The notes beneath the pieces were generated by a model that worked only from the letters and a program-made list of their open reading frames with translations, ran no database searches and was not told the origin of the DNA. A stretch of DNA of 56,853 nt. It comes from Bimuria novae-zelandiae CBS 107.79. Lineage: Eukaryota > Ascomycota > Dothideomycetes > Pleosporales > Didymosphaeriaceae. Each line of letters opens with the position of its first letter. Positions within the stretch are counted from its first letter, which is position 1. Positions 46,709 through 56,853 of this stretch are shown in pieces. The DNA is taken from the NCBI GenBank assembly GCA_010015655.1, contig ML976710.1, positions 408,288-465,140 of the forward strand, written 5' to 3'. A program made the position numbers and the translations under genes.

Positions 46709-47164
46709 TTAAGCCTTAAGGTGATATTTAGTGATCTTTCGATGCAGTAGCTCGAAATAGAGACGGTATTTTAACTTAGAATTAGCCAGGTGGCGAACAC
46801 GATCCATAGCGGTAGTCTACTTTAAGATTATATAGATTTAGTGTCTAGTAATAAAGCAAGAAACCCACCGATCGCTTAGCTACTAATAGGCTACTTTAGA
46901 TAAGAAATTCCTAATTATCTCTCTTATAGGAGGAAGGCCTCTCTCTGTAAGCTTTATAATATATTATATAAGCTCTAGCTCTTGTTGTTGGTCGAGAGCT
47001 TATTAATTTAAGTATCTATCCTCTTAAGACGCTGTTACGCCTCTCTACCTTCGCCTTAGCGTTAAGTAGTTAACCTCGTATTTCTTAGCAACTTCCCTTA
47101 ACGTAAAGTATTCTCCTAGATCACGCGATTTTAAATCTTTAATTACATTGTCGATAGGTGCCAT
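46709..47164 (-). pseudogene. Pogo transposase, N-terminal part
   Basis: Starts at ATG 47164 with MAPIDNVIKDLKSRDLGEYF, the N-terminus of the Fot1/pogo family. The HTH (LREVAKKYEVNYLTLRRR) and the CENP-B-like segment (LIQYIIKLTERGLPPIREII) follow. The frame is interrupted by the Gypsy at 46708 and continues at 39522. Several TAA/TAG. Confidence 0.84.
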
Positions 47165-47322
47165 GGCTGTAGCGTTATAGTCTGTTAAAGTTGTGGTGTT
47201 GAGACGCGGCTTGGTGTTCGGCGGGGCACGAGGTGTCTCCGGGCATGAGCTGTCCGTGCACGTTAAGGTTTTGCCAAGATTTTCCCCGATTTTCGAGCAT
47301 TACAGATACTATGCAATACCCA

Positions 47323-47530
47323 CATCCTATGTATCGCATGATCTTTTTAGGTCGTTGGTATTAATAAATCTTGGTGCACTTTAAGTGCGCGCCTGGGCGT
47401 AATTCCGGAGCAGAAACCCCATGGGTTGCTCGACCAACAGTGTGAGGACCTTTTGAGCTCTACTCGGACCCAACACTAGTTTCTCGCAGAGAAATGCCCG
47501 CGCTACGCACGGGCCTGACAGCTTAACAAT
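47323..47530. other. Unmutated spacer
   Basis: About 200 bp of GC-balanced sequence between the right TIR of one pogo element and the RIPped start of the next. It contains a gcccg...cgggc palindrome near 47499-47515, perhaps part of the next element's TIR, but no partner was found. Confidence 0.45.
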
Positions 47531-48310
47531 AATGATAGCTTAACGATAAATAAAACTTTAACCTCTATATTTTAATAACTACAACGCTAAATTAAATAAA
47601 TAAAAATATTAAATTACTTAAATACTACCTCTTCTTATAATCGCGAGCGCGATATAATTAAAAGGCTATAGTAAAGTTATAAAAGATAATCTAGCTAAAC
47701 CTACTTTATTACGCGCGCTATTATAACCTGCTACTACCTTATTAATATCTATAACGCGCTTTTAATAGTAATAATATTAAATCTACGTACGCTTTTATAA
47801 ATAAACTACTTTTTACTAAATACAAGATAGCTTTATTATACTTTATTAATATTATTAATTTAGTTTGATATAGCGTAACGCGAATACTAGTTAAAATTTA
47901 AGCTAACTTACTTTTTAAAAAGCTCTATAGTAGTAAGTTTTTATTAAAAATAAGGATAGTATAGGCGCGATAATAGCTTAAAGCTTACTTAATTACTAAT
48001 AATCCTTTAATAATAGTATAACATGCTTTAGAAAGTTATAGACTACTATAAAATCCTCCTTACGCACTACTATAATATAAATAAGTATAATATATAGATT
48101 AGTATCGCGAAGAGCTGCTATGCTTATACTAAAAACTAATAAAAGATAGTTATTTTATATTTAAATAATTAAGAGCAAGTGTTACTTATTAAGTATATCT
48201 TTACTACTAGCTAAGTTCTTAAGCCTATAGTAATTATTAAGGTAGCTTTAATACTTAAGTAATAAGCAGTTAATTTACTAAACAATTACCTTATAAATAA
48301 AACTAATTGT
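47530..48310 (+). pseudogene. Pogo transposase, first part
   Basis: Highly RIPped. The most readable part is INKYNIQISIAK (about 48070-48110; family form is close to NIDEKG with the first catalytic Asp), then AYTKNQQKIVILYLNNQEQV and FTTSQVLKPIVIIKVALIL (about 48200-48265). The N-terminal DNA-binding region is not confidently readable. Confidence 0.6.
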
Positions 48311-48690
48311 ATCGGCGCAGGTCACTCAAAGGATCGATGTTAGCGTATCTCCTAGCAGAGGCATGTGGGAGTGCGTGTATAAGAATGTAGCCTCGAATGA
48401 ATTAAGTGCCTATAGGCCTGGTACGAAAGGATACGGAAAAGGTACTGAACTACAAAGGCCCCAAGCTCCTCTAAATACACCTCTTCCCAGATGGCTAGCT
48501 AGCACATAACTGCCATAGGTTGACCGTCGGTCTAATGGATCCGAAATAGGTCCGAATCGGATTCGTAGTTCCCCATCGGTCTGATAGATCCGAAATTGGT
48601 CCGATACGGATGAGTGTCGGTTTTCGGATGATCTCGAATCCTGTCTTGACTAGCCAAGGGTTCTCGTGTCGACGAGCGATTGTTCCTGTT
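48311..48690. other. Unmutated insert of about 380 bp in pogo transposase
   Basis: GC-balanced and free of RIP, with sharp borders to AT-rich sequence on both sides. It contains two direct repeats of about 39 bp (48524-48562 and 48573-48611; core gatccgaaat). It interrupts the transposase between the LPP-like and the second catalytic blocks. No inverted repeats or duplication found. The 78-codon reverse frame crossing it is not supported. Confidence 0.6.
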
Positions 48691-49024
48691 ACACTAATAG
48701 TAGCTACTTTACTAACTTTATAGCTATTCATTAGATTTACTATTTTAATAAACTAATAGAGAGCAAGGCAAAAGGTTACTAATAATTATTATTACTTAAT
48801 AGGTATAACTCTTACTAAATAAAAAACTTTTTAAAGTACGTTAAGTAGTATAAAATATAAGTTATTACTCTCCCTTTATATATAATATACTTTTACAGCC
48901 TTTAGATATAGGCTATTTTTAGCTACTTAAGCACTATTATAGTAAGACGCTTAACTAAGTAGTAAGAAATAGCTTTATAAACATTAATAAGATAGATTTC
49001 TTTATAATACTTTACTAAATTAAG
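48691..49024 (+). pseudogene. Pogo transposase, second catalytic region
   Basis: Reads NFIAIHQIYYFNKLIESKAKGY, in pieces about 48710-48775, then LLLLNRYNSYQIKNFLKYV (second catalytic block, Asp replaced) and a PLD-type signature near 48890-48915. LKHYYSKTLNQVVRN follows before the Copia insertion at 49025. Confidence 0.72.
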
Positions 49025-49029
49025 GAAGA

Positions 49030-49298
49030 TGTCGGGAGGACTTGTTGCACTAGTGCCAAAAGGAAATACTTGATAACGAGTTACATTGGGTTAATTGATG
49101 CTTGTTTTTTCGTTCTATCTACTGAGGAGTGAAGTATATCGCGGGGTATGGAAGCTAGTCCCATATGGGGTTCGCTCCATACACATAGTGTTTTGCAACA
49201 CGATAGAGGCCTTGATAACTATTAATAGAATGCTCGCTCCCCCGCACACGCACCTTCCTTGTAACATGCCTAAGGCTATTAAAGTTGTTAATCTAACA
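49030..49298 (-). repeat. 3' LTR of second Copia
   Basis: 269 bp. On the + strand it begins tgtcgggaggacttg and ends aatctaaca. It pairs with 54972-55240. Confidence 0.92.
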
Positions 49299-49349
49299 CT
49301 GGAAGTCTTTTCTTTCTTAATATTAAATGCGCTAGGCAGAGAGTATCGG

Positions 49350-52300
49350 CCTTTGTACTTAGCCTTTAACTTGGACTATTACCTTATTACTATTAATAAA
49401 TCGTTCTAGGGCGCGGTTTAGTAATGCCTTTATAAAAGCATCCGCAGGGTTGTCTTCGCTATTAATTTATTAGATTTCTGTAATCTCGCGGCGTTCGTAT
49501 GACTAGCGCAGTGCTATAATATTAATTATAAGGCGCTTTTCCTTAGTTGTCCTAAGCTTTACAAGGCACTCGTATAGGGAGTACGAGTCTATATAAATAA
49601 CTAAGGGAACTGCGGGCAGACTAAGGCGCTCTATAATTATTTATAGAGTAGTAGTAATAGCAATGCCTATGTTGAACCCGTTAACTATGCCGTAGATCTT
49701 AGAGGCTAGTACGCTTCGTGTAACACGCTTACACTTTGTTAAGCTATAGTGTATTATGTTGCCATAGATTATAAAGGTATTATCACCATCTGTAGACTTA
49801 TTAATAAGCATAAGTATAAAGCCTAGCTACGAGCTAAGGTCCTTGTTATTAGCAAAGGAGCTGTCCACGAATACTATTAGCTTAGCGTTAATAAGAGTAA
49901 TAGGTATGTAGCGTAGTCTACAGTTAAAATTCTCTATCTACTATTTAAGGCGCTTATTAAGCGCCTTAATGTCCTTATTAGAAGGTTACTGCGCTTAAGC
50001 TACTATAAATAAGTTAAAAGACGCTTCTAGTTAACATGTTAATACGATGTACGCCCTGCGGGCGTGCTATTTAGTGTACTATTACGCGCGATTAGGAGTA
50101 TTAATGTCTATAAGCTTAATCTTTCCTCCTTATCCCTTCTGCTTAAGGTTTAGGGTTGCTTTATAGTTATCCATGTTGCTAGCATCTATTATAAGTATAT
50201 AGCTATTAAAGTCTAGTTGCGCGTCTGGTGTTAGTATAGTCTTTAGCTTTAATCTAAACTATGCCTTCTTAAGCATTTTCTCTTCATGCGCTAAGAATGT
50301 GGCTATTCTAAGTATAAGGATATTATTAGTCTATATACTAACTATACTAAAGTCATCTGCGTTGCTGTTTGTTACTAACAAGCATAGGTTATATATTAAC
50401 GTAGACATGTCTAGTTCCTTATAGTAATGTCTGTGGTATGTTGTCTACTAATAGACTCCTGCTTTCGTAATTCTATATAGCGGCTTAATCACATGGAGCA
50501 GCGTGCCCTCTGGATATCTAAGTGCTAGCTTAGTAGGGAGGTGTGCTAGTATTATTCTCTTAAAATTTATTTACGCCTGTGGATATGCCTGCGTTATGTC
50601 GCGGAGCTTAAGATTTATCTTATATTATACGAGCATAGGTGCTAGGGCTATAATTACACGCTAGCTACAGCGTTAAATAGTTAAAAATTATGTTAAGATA
50701 GCTTCCTTACTATAGTCCTAGTATCCTTAGATAATAAGACAGGATTTTTTATAGGGCTTAGTTATCTTTCCTTTAACTTCTCGCACTAGACGCGACTTAA
50801 ATATATAGATTCTACTATACACTTCCTAATTATATTATTTAACCTTAAATACTTTATAGCCTACTAGGTTACTAATCTCTTAATTATTAGATGCCTTAAA
50901 GGGTGCGCTAGGTGTTATAATAACTCTATTATTACGTAGCTTTATAGCGAGCTTAAGGTTGGCCTCTTCTTTCTTAGTAATATAAACGTTTGCCTTCCTC
51001 TTGTTCCTTAATCCTAGTAGGCGGCCTCTTTTGCGTGGTTACTTTACTAGTAGCACTATTATATCTATAGGTAACGCGTGCTACTGCTGCAGCGCATTAA
51101 GGTTACTCTAGAGGTGGTCTAGTCTATAGTATAGCTTAATAACTATCGACCGAAATGTTGTCGGGCCATTAACCATGTCGACAGTGACGTTATGGCCGTC
51201 TATAGCAGCGATTTTATACGGGCTATTCTATCTATCCTTTTCTCTCTATACTAAAACCTCGCTTTATAGCGGGAGCGCAAGCATGTCTGCAGTATTAGGT
51301 CTATTATAGGTGTTTAACGTATCCGCAACCTAGCGTTTAGTAGTAAGCTTACGTAGTTCTTTTATTACTTTTTAAATAGCCTCGCTACGCTTGACTATTA
51401 ACAGTAACAGCGGTGACTCTATAGTCATACGTGGGTATACGCTAAAGACAAGTAAAGTTAAGACTAGACTATTAGGGCCTGCTGTATTATTAATAGCTTT
51501 TATAGCTATCTAAAGAATTGCTTTATTAAATATAGTGCTAGTAAGCTTAGCGTAGAGTATATCCCATGCGCGGTGTAGGGGCGCGTGATACCTCTCTATC
51601 TTGCCAACGGACTAATGTGCCTCTATAGGTACTTGTTTGCATGTAACTCTTATAATCTTTACTTTTGCGCGAAATTCTGCACTTGCGAAGTTCGTGCCTG
51701 CGTTATGTGTAAGAATGTCTGGTGGTCCTTAGTAAGTATTAATCTATAATATCCGCAGTGCCTGCTATGTCTTCTTAGCTAAAATAGCGTTAAGAAACTT
51801 TGCGCCTTAAAACGAAGTTGCTAAATCTACTATATGTAATATAGGCTTGCTTCTTAAGTACATTATATCTATAAGGATCTTGTAGTTAAAGTAATAGTTA
51901 TCTTTAAGGGTAAACTTAAAGCGGCGCGGCGCAGAGCTATTAAGCTAATAATAATAGTAAAACTTCGCAATTTGCTTAAGAGTTCTTTCTTTAAAGTTAT
52001 TGTGACTAGCATCTTTCAAGAGCCTAGCTAGTCTTATAATAGCTAGGTGTCTAAAACGGCGATAGAGCCGTCTTAACTCTGTCTTTATAAGAAATGCAGT
52101 TGCACGCTCTCTCTTGTTAAGATAGAACTATAAATATCCCTATTTGCGGATTACGGGGATGCGTACATTGCCCTGGACAAGCTCATCTATAGTGTTGTTA
52201 AAGTAGACCTTCAGCCTGTCCATGTCCGCAAGGCATAGCAAGAACGGTGTGGGCGCATCTAGCACCTTAAAGTCGATTTTTCCAATCTCTATCGGAATCT

Positions 52301-52480
52301 GTGCGGTGCCGATAGACACCGTAACACTGCCTTTTCCGAATTTGATAGACGTTTTTCCTGCCGTAGATGTGTCCATCGTAACCGTTGGGTCTTCCTGTAT
52401 AAGTGCGAGGTACTATTCCTTACCGACTGTAGATACATTGGCGGCGCCTGTATTAAGGAGGATTCCTTAGTACACAGATC
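49350..52480 (-). pseudogene. Second Copia pol: protease/pre-integrase, integrase, RT, RNase H
   Basis: Reverse-strand frame. An open stretch of 78 codons (52376-52140: TAGKTSIKFGKGS, APTPFLLCLADMDRLK) is the protease/pre-integrase linker and is almost free of RIP. Integrase covers about 52000-51000. RT has its box read as QTNN at 50322-50333, where QTDD is expected, within LILRIATFLAHEEKMLKKA. RNase H has LIVFVDSSFANNKDLSSQLG near 49885-49825 and RSVLASKIYGIVNGFNIGI near 49720-49660. The frame ends about 49360. It carries many TAA/TAG outside the linker. Confidence 0.83.
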
Positions 52481-52599
52481 GCGTGTATCGGTCCTTAATA
52501 AGGAATTGCGACGCTAGTGATGACAGTACGTCTTTGCTATATATATCTTTACTAGAGATATAGTATATAAACGCTTAATTTACAAGTTATTACTTCTTA

Positions 52600-54960
52600 A
52601 AAAATTTATATTCCGCGTACGTAGTTATAAATTACTAATTATTAATGTTATACTGCTAATCGCTCTTATTATTATTGTCCTCGTAGTTCTCACTACCTTT
52701 ATACTCTGCAAGGTGCACAGAGAAGTCTGCAGACAGTAGTGTGCCTGTAAAGTAACATGCGGAGAAGAACTGTGTGCGGGCAGCTTTGCGTTCCTTATTA
52801 GTATAGTTGGTTAACTAGTAGCCCTCTTTCTAGCAGATAAAGCACTTCTTCTTCTAGCGTAGCGTTGTGAATTCACGTTTGCTATTGTTGCTATTAAAGC
52901 GCTAATTATCTCTATTACCTTAGCCTCCTTAGAATCCGCCTGCAAATCCGCCTTTACCTCTAAATTCTCTTCGAGTTCTTCTATTCCTATTATTATAGCG
53001 GTGGTTAAGATAGTACTAGTCTATAGCAATTATCTTACTCCCTATAAGTATTTATCTTATTTACTAACGTGTAAGGTGCGTCTTAATTATAGACTATAGG
53101 TCTGTAAAGAGTTCTTCGCAGATTATAACTAGCTTAAAAAGTGCTATTTTAAGTTCTAGAACTCCCTAGCACGTATTAATAATAGTTATACGTAAAGTAT
53201 TCTTACTTTTAAAGTTCTTACTAAGCGCGCGTTAGCATAATTATAGCTTATTAAGTAATATCTATAGCACCTTATATAAGCTTTTATTAGGGTTCTCCAT
53301 GCGCGTATAGGCGAAGGTTGTAGTTGTCTAGTCTATATAGTAGTGTTAATAGTAGACGTCGTGATTAAAGTGGTTCTTAATCACTGTGTACGCATTAGAA
53401 AAGCTGTCACCTCTGTCTACAACTTATATATAGAACATCTCTGCTCGCCCAGTAAGAATACGGGGAAACATAGCGTGGAACTGCTCTTTATGGATGTCCA
53501 CCTGCCAACAGATGCTAAAGAAGATCTTAATTTTATTATTAAGCAAATTATACACATCTCCTGTGTATTTCTTATTATTATTCTAAAGCTTAGAGAACTG
53601 CGTGATTGTGTTAGCGTTAAGTTAGTCGTTACAGGACTAGCGCGGCGGCAGTGTCTTATACAAGTTATATAGTAGCTCTAGTAGTCTACCTGGTACACCG
53701 TTCACAGGTTGTTATAGAAACGGCGTGATTTCGCGATATGCAATCGCTAGCGGCCGTGCCTATGTTTATAGTCGCTATTGCTGTAATTACGCATCTTATT
53801 CCTACTATTACTAAGACTAAGGTTCTCTAAGCGCACCACTCATAAAGTGCGGTTATTAACTATTATTACTCTATCTTAGTAGTTAGATTTTATCTATCTA
53901 GTACATCAGTTATAGCTACCATGTTTTAGATTAGTTTTAAGCGTTGTGTCCTACTCCGTACTATTTACTTTGCTATAATTACTCTCGCTACTACCCGTCT
54001 TGCTGCGAGTGCTCTAGCTGCTATAACTACGGTGCATATATACTAGCTGGTGGACTGTCCTACTATAGTTATTACTACTTAGCTATTAAAGGTGTTTATT
54101 TTACGTTCTGCTAGCGCTTGTATGCCCTTAATCGTTAGTTAAATATTATAGCTTTAAATTCTATAGGGTCCTATTCGGGAGTATTCTCTAGAGTAGACAG
54201 ATTATAGAGGGAATTAGCAAGTCTTGCGCAGTTATTGCCTGTATAGACTCCTCTATGCCATAGGACTATCTTTAGAGATTTTAGTATATTACGGTTAACC
54301 TTATAGAATAGCTCTTTTATCTATTCTTTAAAATCGTAGTAGTAGTCTGCACATAGATCGTTGTCCTAGGCTATTAATACGTTATAATTATAGATAATTT
54401 TAGTAACCTAGGTTATTGCGTGCATCTCGTCTACATCTATTAGTATAGGTACGTCTTAGAGAGATATGTTAACAGATTCTAGCGCTACTAGATATAGGTA
54501 GTCTCCTATAAGGTACTTTATAGTGTATTTAGCCCAGTGCGAAGCAGCTTCTTAGCGTTTACTTAAGCTATACTCTAACTAATTATCGCGTAGTTAAGCT
54601 TAAGCTTAAGTATTAGCATTATCTGCTACGCTATTACTGCTCTAGTTATTTACTATTATACTAGCGGTGTTAACTCGTTATTAATGTAATTATCTCGTTA
54701 GTTAGCTGTTTCCAACGTGTGTTAGTGTACGTAACTAGATTATCTAGAGACATTTATATAGTAAATTATAATACGTTATTAACGCGCTCTGTGTCCGCGG
54801 ATTAGCCTAAACTAATAGCTTTAAAGGTTAGTTAAAAGTGCTTCGTGTTATCTCTACCTTACTTTATTCTTAGCACAGTCTGCATCGACCCAAGATTTCT
54901 TACGTTAGGTTATTAATAGCCTATCTCTTCTTCCTTACTGTCTGTGATGGCTTCTCGCGA
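52600..54960 (-). pseudogene. Second Copia gag
   Basis: RIPped reverse-strand frame between the 5' LTR and pol. The best landmark is a zinc knuckle near 52850-52805 read as KKCFICQKEGYQSTNY, with the first two Cys intact and the last two ligands changed. Gag would package the RNA. The start near 54960 is uncertain. The 109-codon forward frame at 53343-53672 lies antisense within it and is not called. Confidence 0.6.
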
Positions 54961-54971
54961 TTACTAATTAG

Positions 54972-55240
54972 TGTTAGGAGGACTTATTGCACTAGTGCTA
55001 AAAGGAAATACTTAATAACAAGTTATATTAGGTTAATTAATGCTTGTTTTTTCGTTCTATCTACTAAGGAGTGAAGTATATCGCGGGGTATAGAAGCTAG
55101 TCCCATATGGGGTTCGCTCCATACACATAGTGTTTTGCAACACGATAGAGGCCTTAATAACTATTGACAGAATGCTCGCTCCTCCGCACACGCACCTTCC
55201 TTGTAACATGCCTAAGGCCGTTAAAGTTATTAATCCGACA
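54972..55240 (-). repeat. 5' LTR of second Copia
   Basis: 269 bp. On the + strand it starts tgttaggaggactta and ends aatccgaca, followed by the duplication gaaga. Confidence 0.92.
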
Positions 55241-55245
55241 GAAGA

Positions 55246-56280
55246 GGCATTTAAAAAAAAATACTATAAAATATAGTTAGCAGCACTATAGCCTATATTT
55301 ATAAAGCCCTAAGGAAGTACTTCCACTTCTAAGGGCTATAGAAGAGGCTTTAAATAATAAAAGGATATAATTAAAGTCTCCGCACGTCTCTTCTCTTTTA
55401 ATACTTATTATACTATTATTAAATAGAGTGTTTAGGCTAGTAAGCTCGCTTTTAACTCCCTTTAATTAGGCTTACTTTACTAAAATTATAAGTTTTTTAT
55501 TAGTTTAAAAAGCCTTATAAAGTGCCTGCATCGCCTTATTTAGTGCCTTAAAAGTTAAAGATAATAACTACTACTTTTTAAACTTAAATAACTTTAGCTA
55601 GCAAACGCCTAGGACCTCTTAATAATTATAATTATAGCCTAAAAGTATTAAAAAAGTAGTCTTTACGTACTTGCTAGCGGATCTCTTAGCTAACGTTTTA
55701 TATATAATTAAAGGTAGCGCTATACTTGCCCTCTTCTTATATAAACTTAGGCGCTAATTATAGCGTATAAAGGCTACTAAAATAGCTAAAATAGAGTATT
55801 AAGCACGTAAAAGGCGTGCCTTTACTATTACTAAAAGCCTTATATACTTATAGCAAGCCCGTGCTATAGTAAAGAGGCGTAATATTAATAAAATAGTAGT
55901 ACCTAAAGCTCTACTCGCCCGTAAAAAGGAGCGAGAGATTACTAATTACCTAAATAAGAAAAAAATTATAAGTAAATCTCTGCAATTGTAGTAAATAGTA
56001 CTTAAAATATAGTACTAATTACTATAAAATTACTTAAAAAAATATTATAATACTTAAAAGGCAGCGTAGAGCTAGCTAAAAAGAAGTTTTAGTATAAGAT
56101 AAGTACTTATTAACGCTATAAAGCTAGTTACTTATAGTAAGATAAAGTCTTTATAAAATAGCTTAGTATTATATTTTACTAATAATAAGCTAAAGGTATT
56201 TACGACTTGTATACTTTATTACTAAATAAGGAATATTAAATTAAAAAGGGAGCTTAAGAGGCTAATTTTATAGTTTTATA
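55246..56280 (+). pseudogene. Pogo transposase, C-terminal part
   Basis: Frame resumes with EEAFKKKYYKIQLAALQPIF (about 55243-55302), matching the RNEAFKKxNILSAFRxxGL type of sequence in this family. A long Lys/Gln-rich RIPped tail follows. Frame and end cannot be fixed after about 55500. Confidence 0.6.
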
Positions 56281-56486
56281 AAATATTTTAAACACTTAAT
56301 TTACTCTTAAGTGAGTAAATTAAGGCCTAATTATCTTTAGTAAGACTAATATTAACTTTATATTAAGTTACTTATAATACTTTTCCTCCTATAAGGGCAG
56401 CTAAGAGTCCTCTATTATTACTTTTATATATAATTAGAATATATAATAGTAATAAGAAAGTATAAGAATCTATTACTATATATACC
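56281..56486. other. AT-rich tract before the last pogo element
   Basis: Very AT-rich remnant, probably the end of the previous element. No gene. Confidence 0.4.
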
Positions 56487-56853
56487 GTGTCCGTGCGCGT
56501 AATGCCCGGATTCGCGTAATGCCCGCGCAGCACCAAACACCCTAACTTCAGCACGCGATAACTCCACCAATATGGATCCGTATCAGGATGCGATTGATGA
56601 AATCGAATCGCGAGAGCCAGGAGAAGATTTTTCATATACAGAAGTGGCTACTAGGCGTGGACTTGAGCGATCTACGTTGGGCCGAAGGCATCGGGGAGTA
56701 ACGCGCCCTCGACAGGTCAAGAACATCAACCAGCAGAAACTCACCCCACAGCAAGAGGAGGAGCTTGTTCAATATGTCAAAAGACTCACAGAGAGACATA
56801 TGCCTCCTACTAGAGAGATGATACAGAACTTCGCCTCTACGATAGCAAAGGAG
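56487..56853 (+). mobile_element. Unmutated Fot1/pogo transposon, 5' end (runs off the window)
   Basis: Abrupt change from AT-rich to GC-balanced sequence after tatata. The presumed TIR starts accgtgtccgtgcgcg and contains a repeated cgcgtaatgcccg motif (56498-56525). A short leader precedes the transposase ATG. No RIP visible. Confidence 0.78.
56572..56853 (+). CDS. Fot1/pogo transposase, N-terminal part, intact frame (partial)
   Basis: ATG at 56572, 94 codons open to the window end. It starts MDPYQDAIDEIESREPGEDF, then an HTH with YTEVATRRGLERSTLGRRHR and a CENP-B-type second domain (LTPQQEEELVQYVKRLTERH, PPTREMIQNFA). These domains bind the element's TIRs, while the catalytic DDE part lies beyond the edge. 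The same N-terminus is seen, mutated, at 33906 and 47164. No nonsense codon and normal codon use: this copy escaped RIP or arrived after it, and may still be functional if the rest is intact. Confidence 0.88.
   Translation, partial: MDPYQDAIDEIESREPGEDFSYTEVATRRGLERSTLGRRHRGVTRPRQVKNINQQKLTPQQEEELVQYVKRLTERHMPPTREMIQNFASTIAKE

Larger units (their letters stand above)
34140..47322 (-). mobile_element. Fot1/pogo transposon carrying two nested elements
   Basis: Long inverted repeats of about 95 bp. The right one is whole (about 47228-47322). The left one is split into 34140-34182 and 37967-38027 by a Tc1-like insertion. Both read, from outside, ctgtaatgctcgaaaatc and later gcccggagacacctcg. Removing the Tc1-like element and the Gypsy leaves about 2.2 kb, the size of the neighbouring pogo element. 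The exact outer ends and TA duplication are uncertain by a few bases. Confidence 0.87.
49030..55240 (-). mobile_element. Ty1/Copia retrotransposon, 6211 bp, RIPped
   Basis: LTRs 49030-49298 and 54972-55240 (269 bp each) with the exact 5-bp duplication gaaga (49025-49029 and 55241-55245). Gag and pol are on the - strand. The LTRs are conserved, with mainly C/T and G/A differences. It is distinct from the Copia at 14534. Confidence 0.93.
47530..56280 (+). mobile_element. Pogo-type transposon split by a Copia and by an unmutated insert
   Basis: Transposase remnants on the + strand at 47530-48310, 48690-49024 and 55246-56280 form one gene interrupted twice. The Copia is flanked by the duplication gaaga and the frame resumes right after it. 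Neither TIR could be identified, so the limits are approximate. Confidence 0.75.

Noticed and set aside
53343..53672. 109-codon forward frame
   Set aside because: Antisense within the RIPped gag of the second Copia; RIP-poor patch producing a chance open frame.

Overview
The window comes from a filamentous ascomycete (Pezizomycotina) and is mostly transposon-derived. About 50 of the 57 kb are retrotransposons and DNA transposons. Almost all of them show repeat-induced point mutation (RIP): C-to-T changes at CpA on both strands have turned Gln (CAA/CAG) and Trp (TGG) codons into TAA/TAG, Cys into Tyr and Asp into Asn. TGA is nearly absent inside these regions. Reading TAA/TAG as Gln/Trp restores recognisable transposon proteins. 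The long RIPped tracts and the short genes with 50-77 bp GT-AG introns fit an AT-rich, repeat-rich compartment of a RIP-competent fungus. I cannot name the species.

Layout. 1-630: 3' end of a lightly mutated LINE. About 1000-11270: a heavily RIPped LINE split by a full-length Gypsy chromovirus (3332-10015, TSD ggagc). 11400-12490: part of a Fot1/pogo transposon. 12500-14533: GC-balanced island holding a candidate secreted effector gene (13428-13991). 14534-23523: a Copia element (TSD gacct) with a gag-only LTR element in its 5' LTR (14730-16410, TSD tataa) and a pogo element in its pol (20710-22632, TSD TA). 23750-26250: AT-rich remnant carrying a further pogo element (24013-25859). 26260-29190: GC-balanced island with an intact class 3 lipase gene (27198-28254, two introns). 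29190-30640: Tc1-like element. 30640-31869: island with a small two-exon gene (31060-31355). 31870-33996: pogo element. About 34140-47322: another pogo element, with a two-ORF Tc1-like element in its left TIR (34183-37966) and a Gypsy chromovirus in its transposase gene (39523-46703, TSD atatc). About 47530-56280: a further pogo element, split by a Copia (49030-55240, TSD gaaga) and by an unmutated segment of about 380 bp. From about 56487 to the end: an unmutated pogo element whose transposase frame is open at the window edge.

Only three host-type genes are well supported: the effector candidate, the lipase and the 80-aa gene. All three lie in short GC-balanced islands between RIPped transposons, a setting known for secreted, host-interaction genes in plant-associated ascomycetes. 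Five insertions could be dated relative to their targets from exact target-site duplications, and one is also confirmed by an intact copy of its target in the opposite TIR of the host transposon. I found no rRNA, tRNA, CRISPR or prokaryote-type operon.
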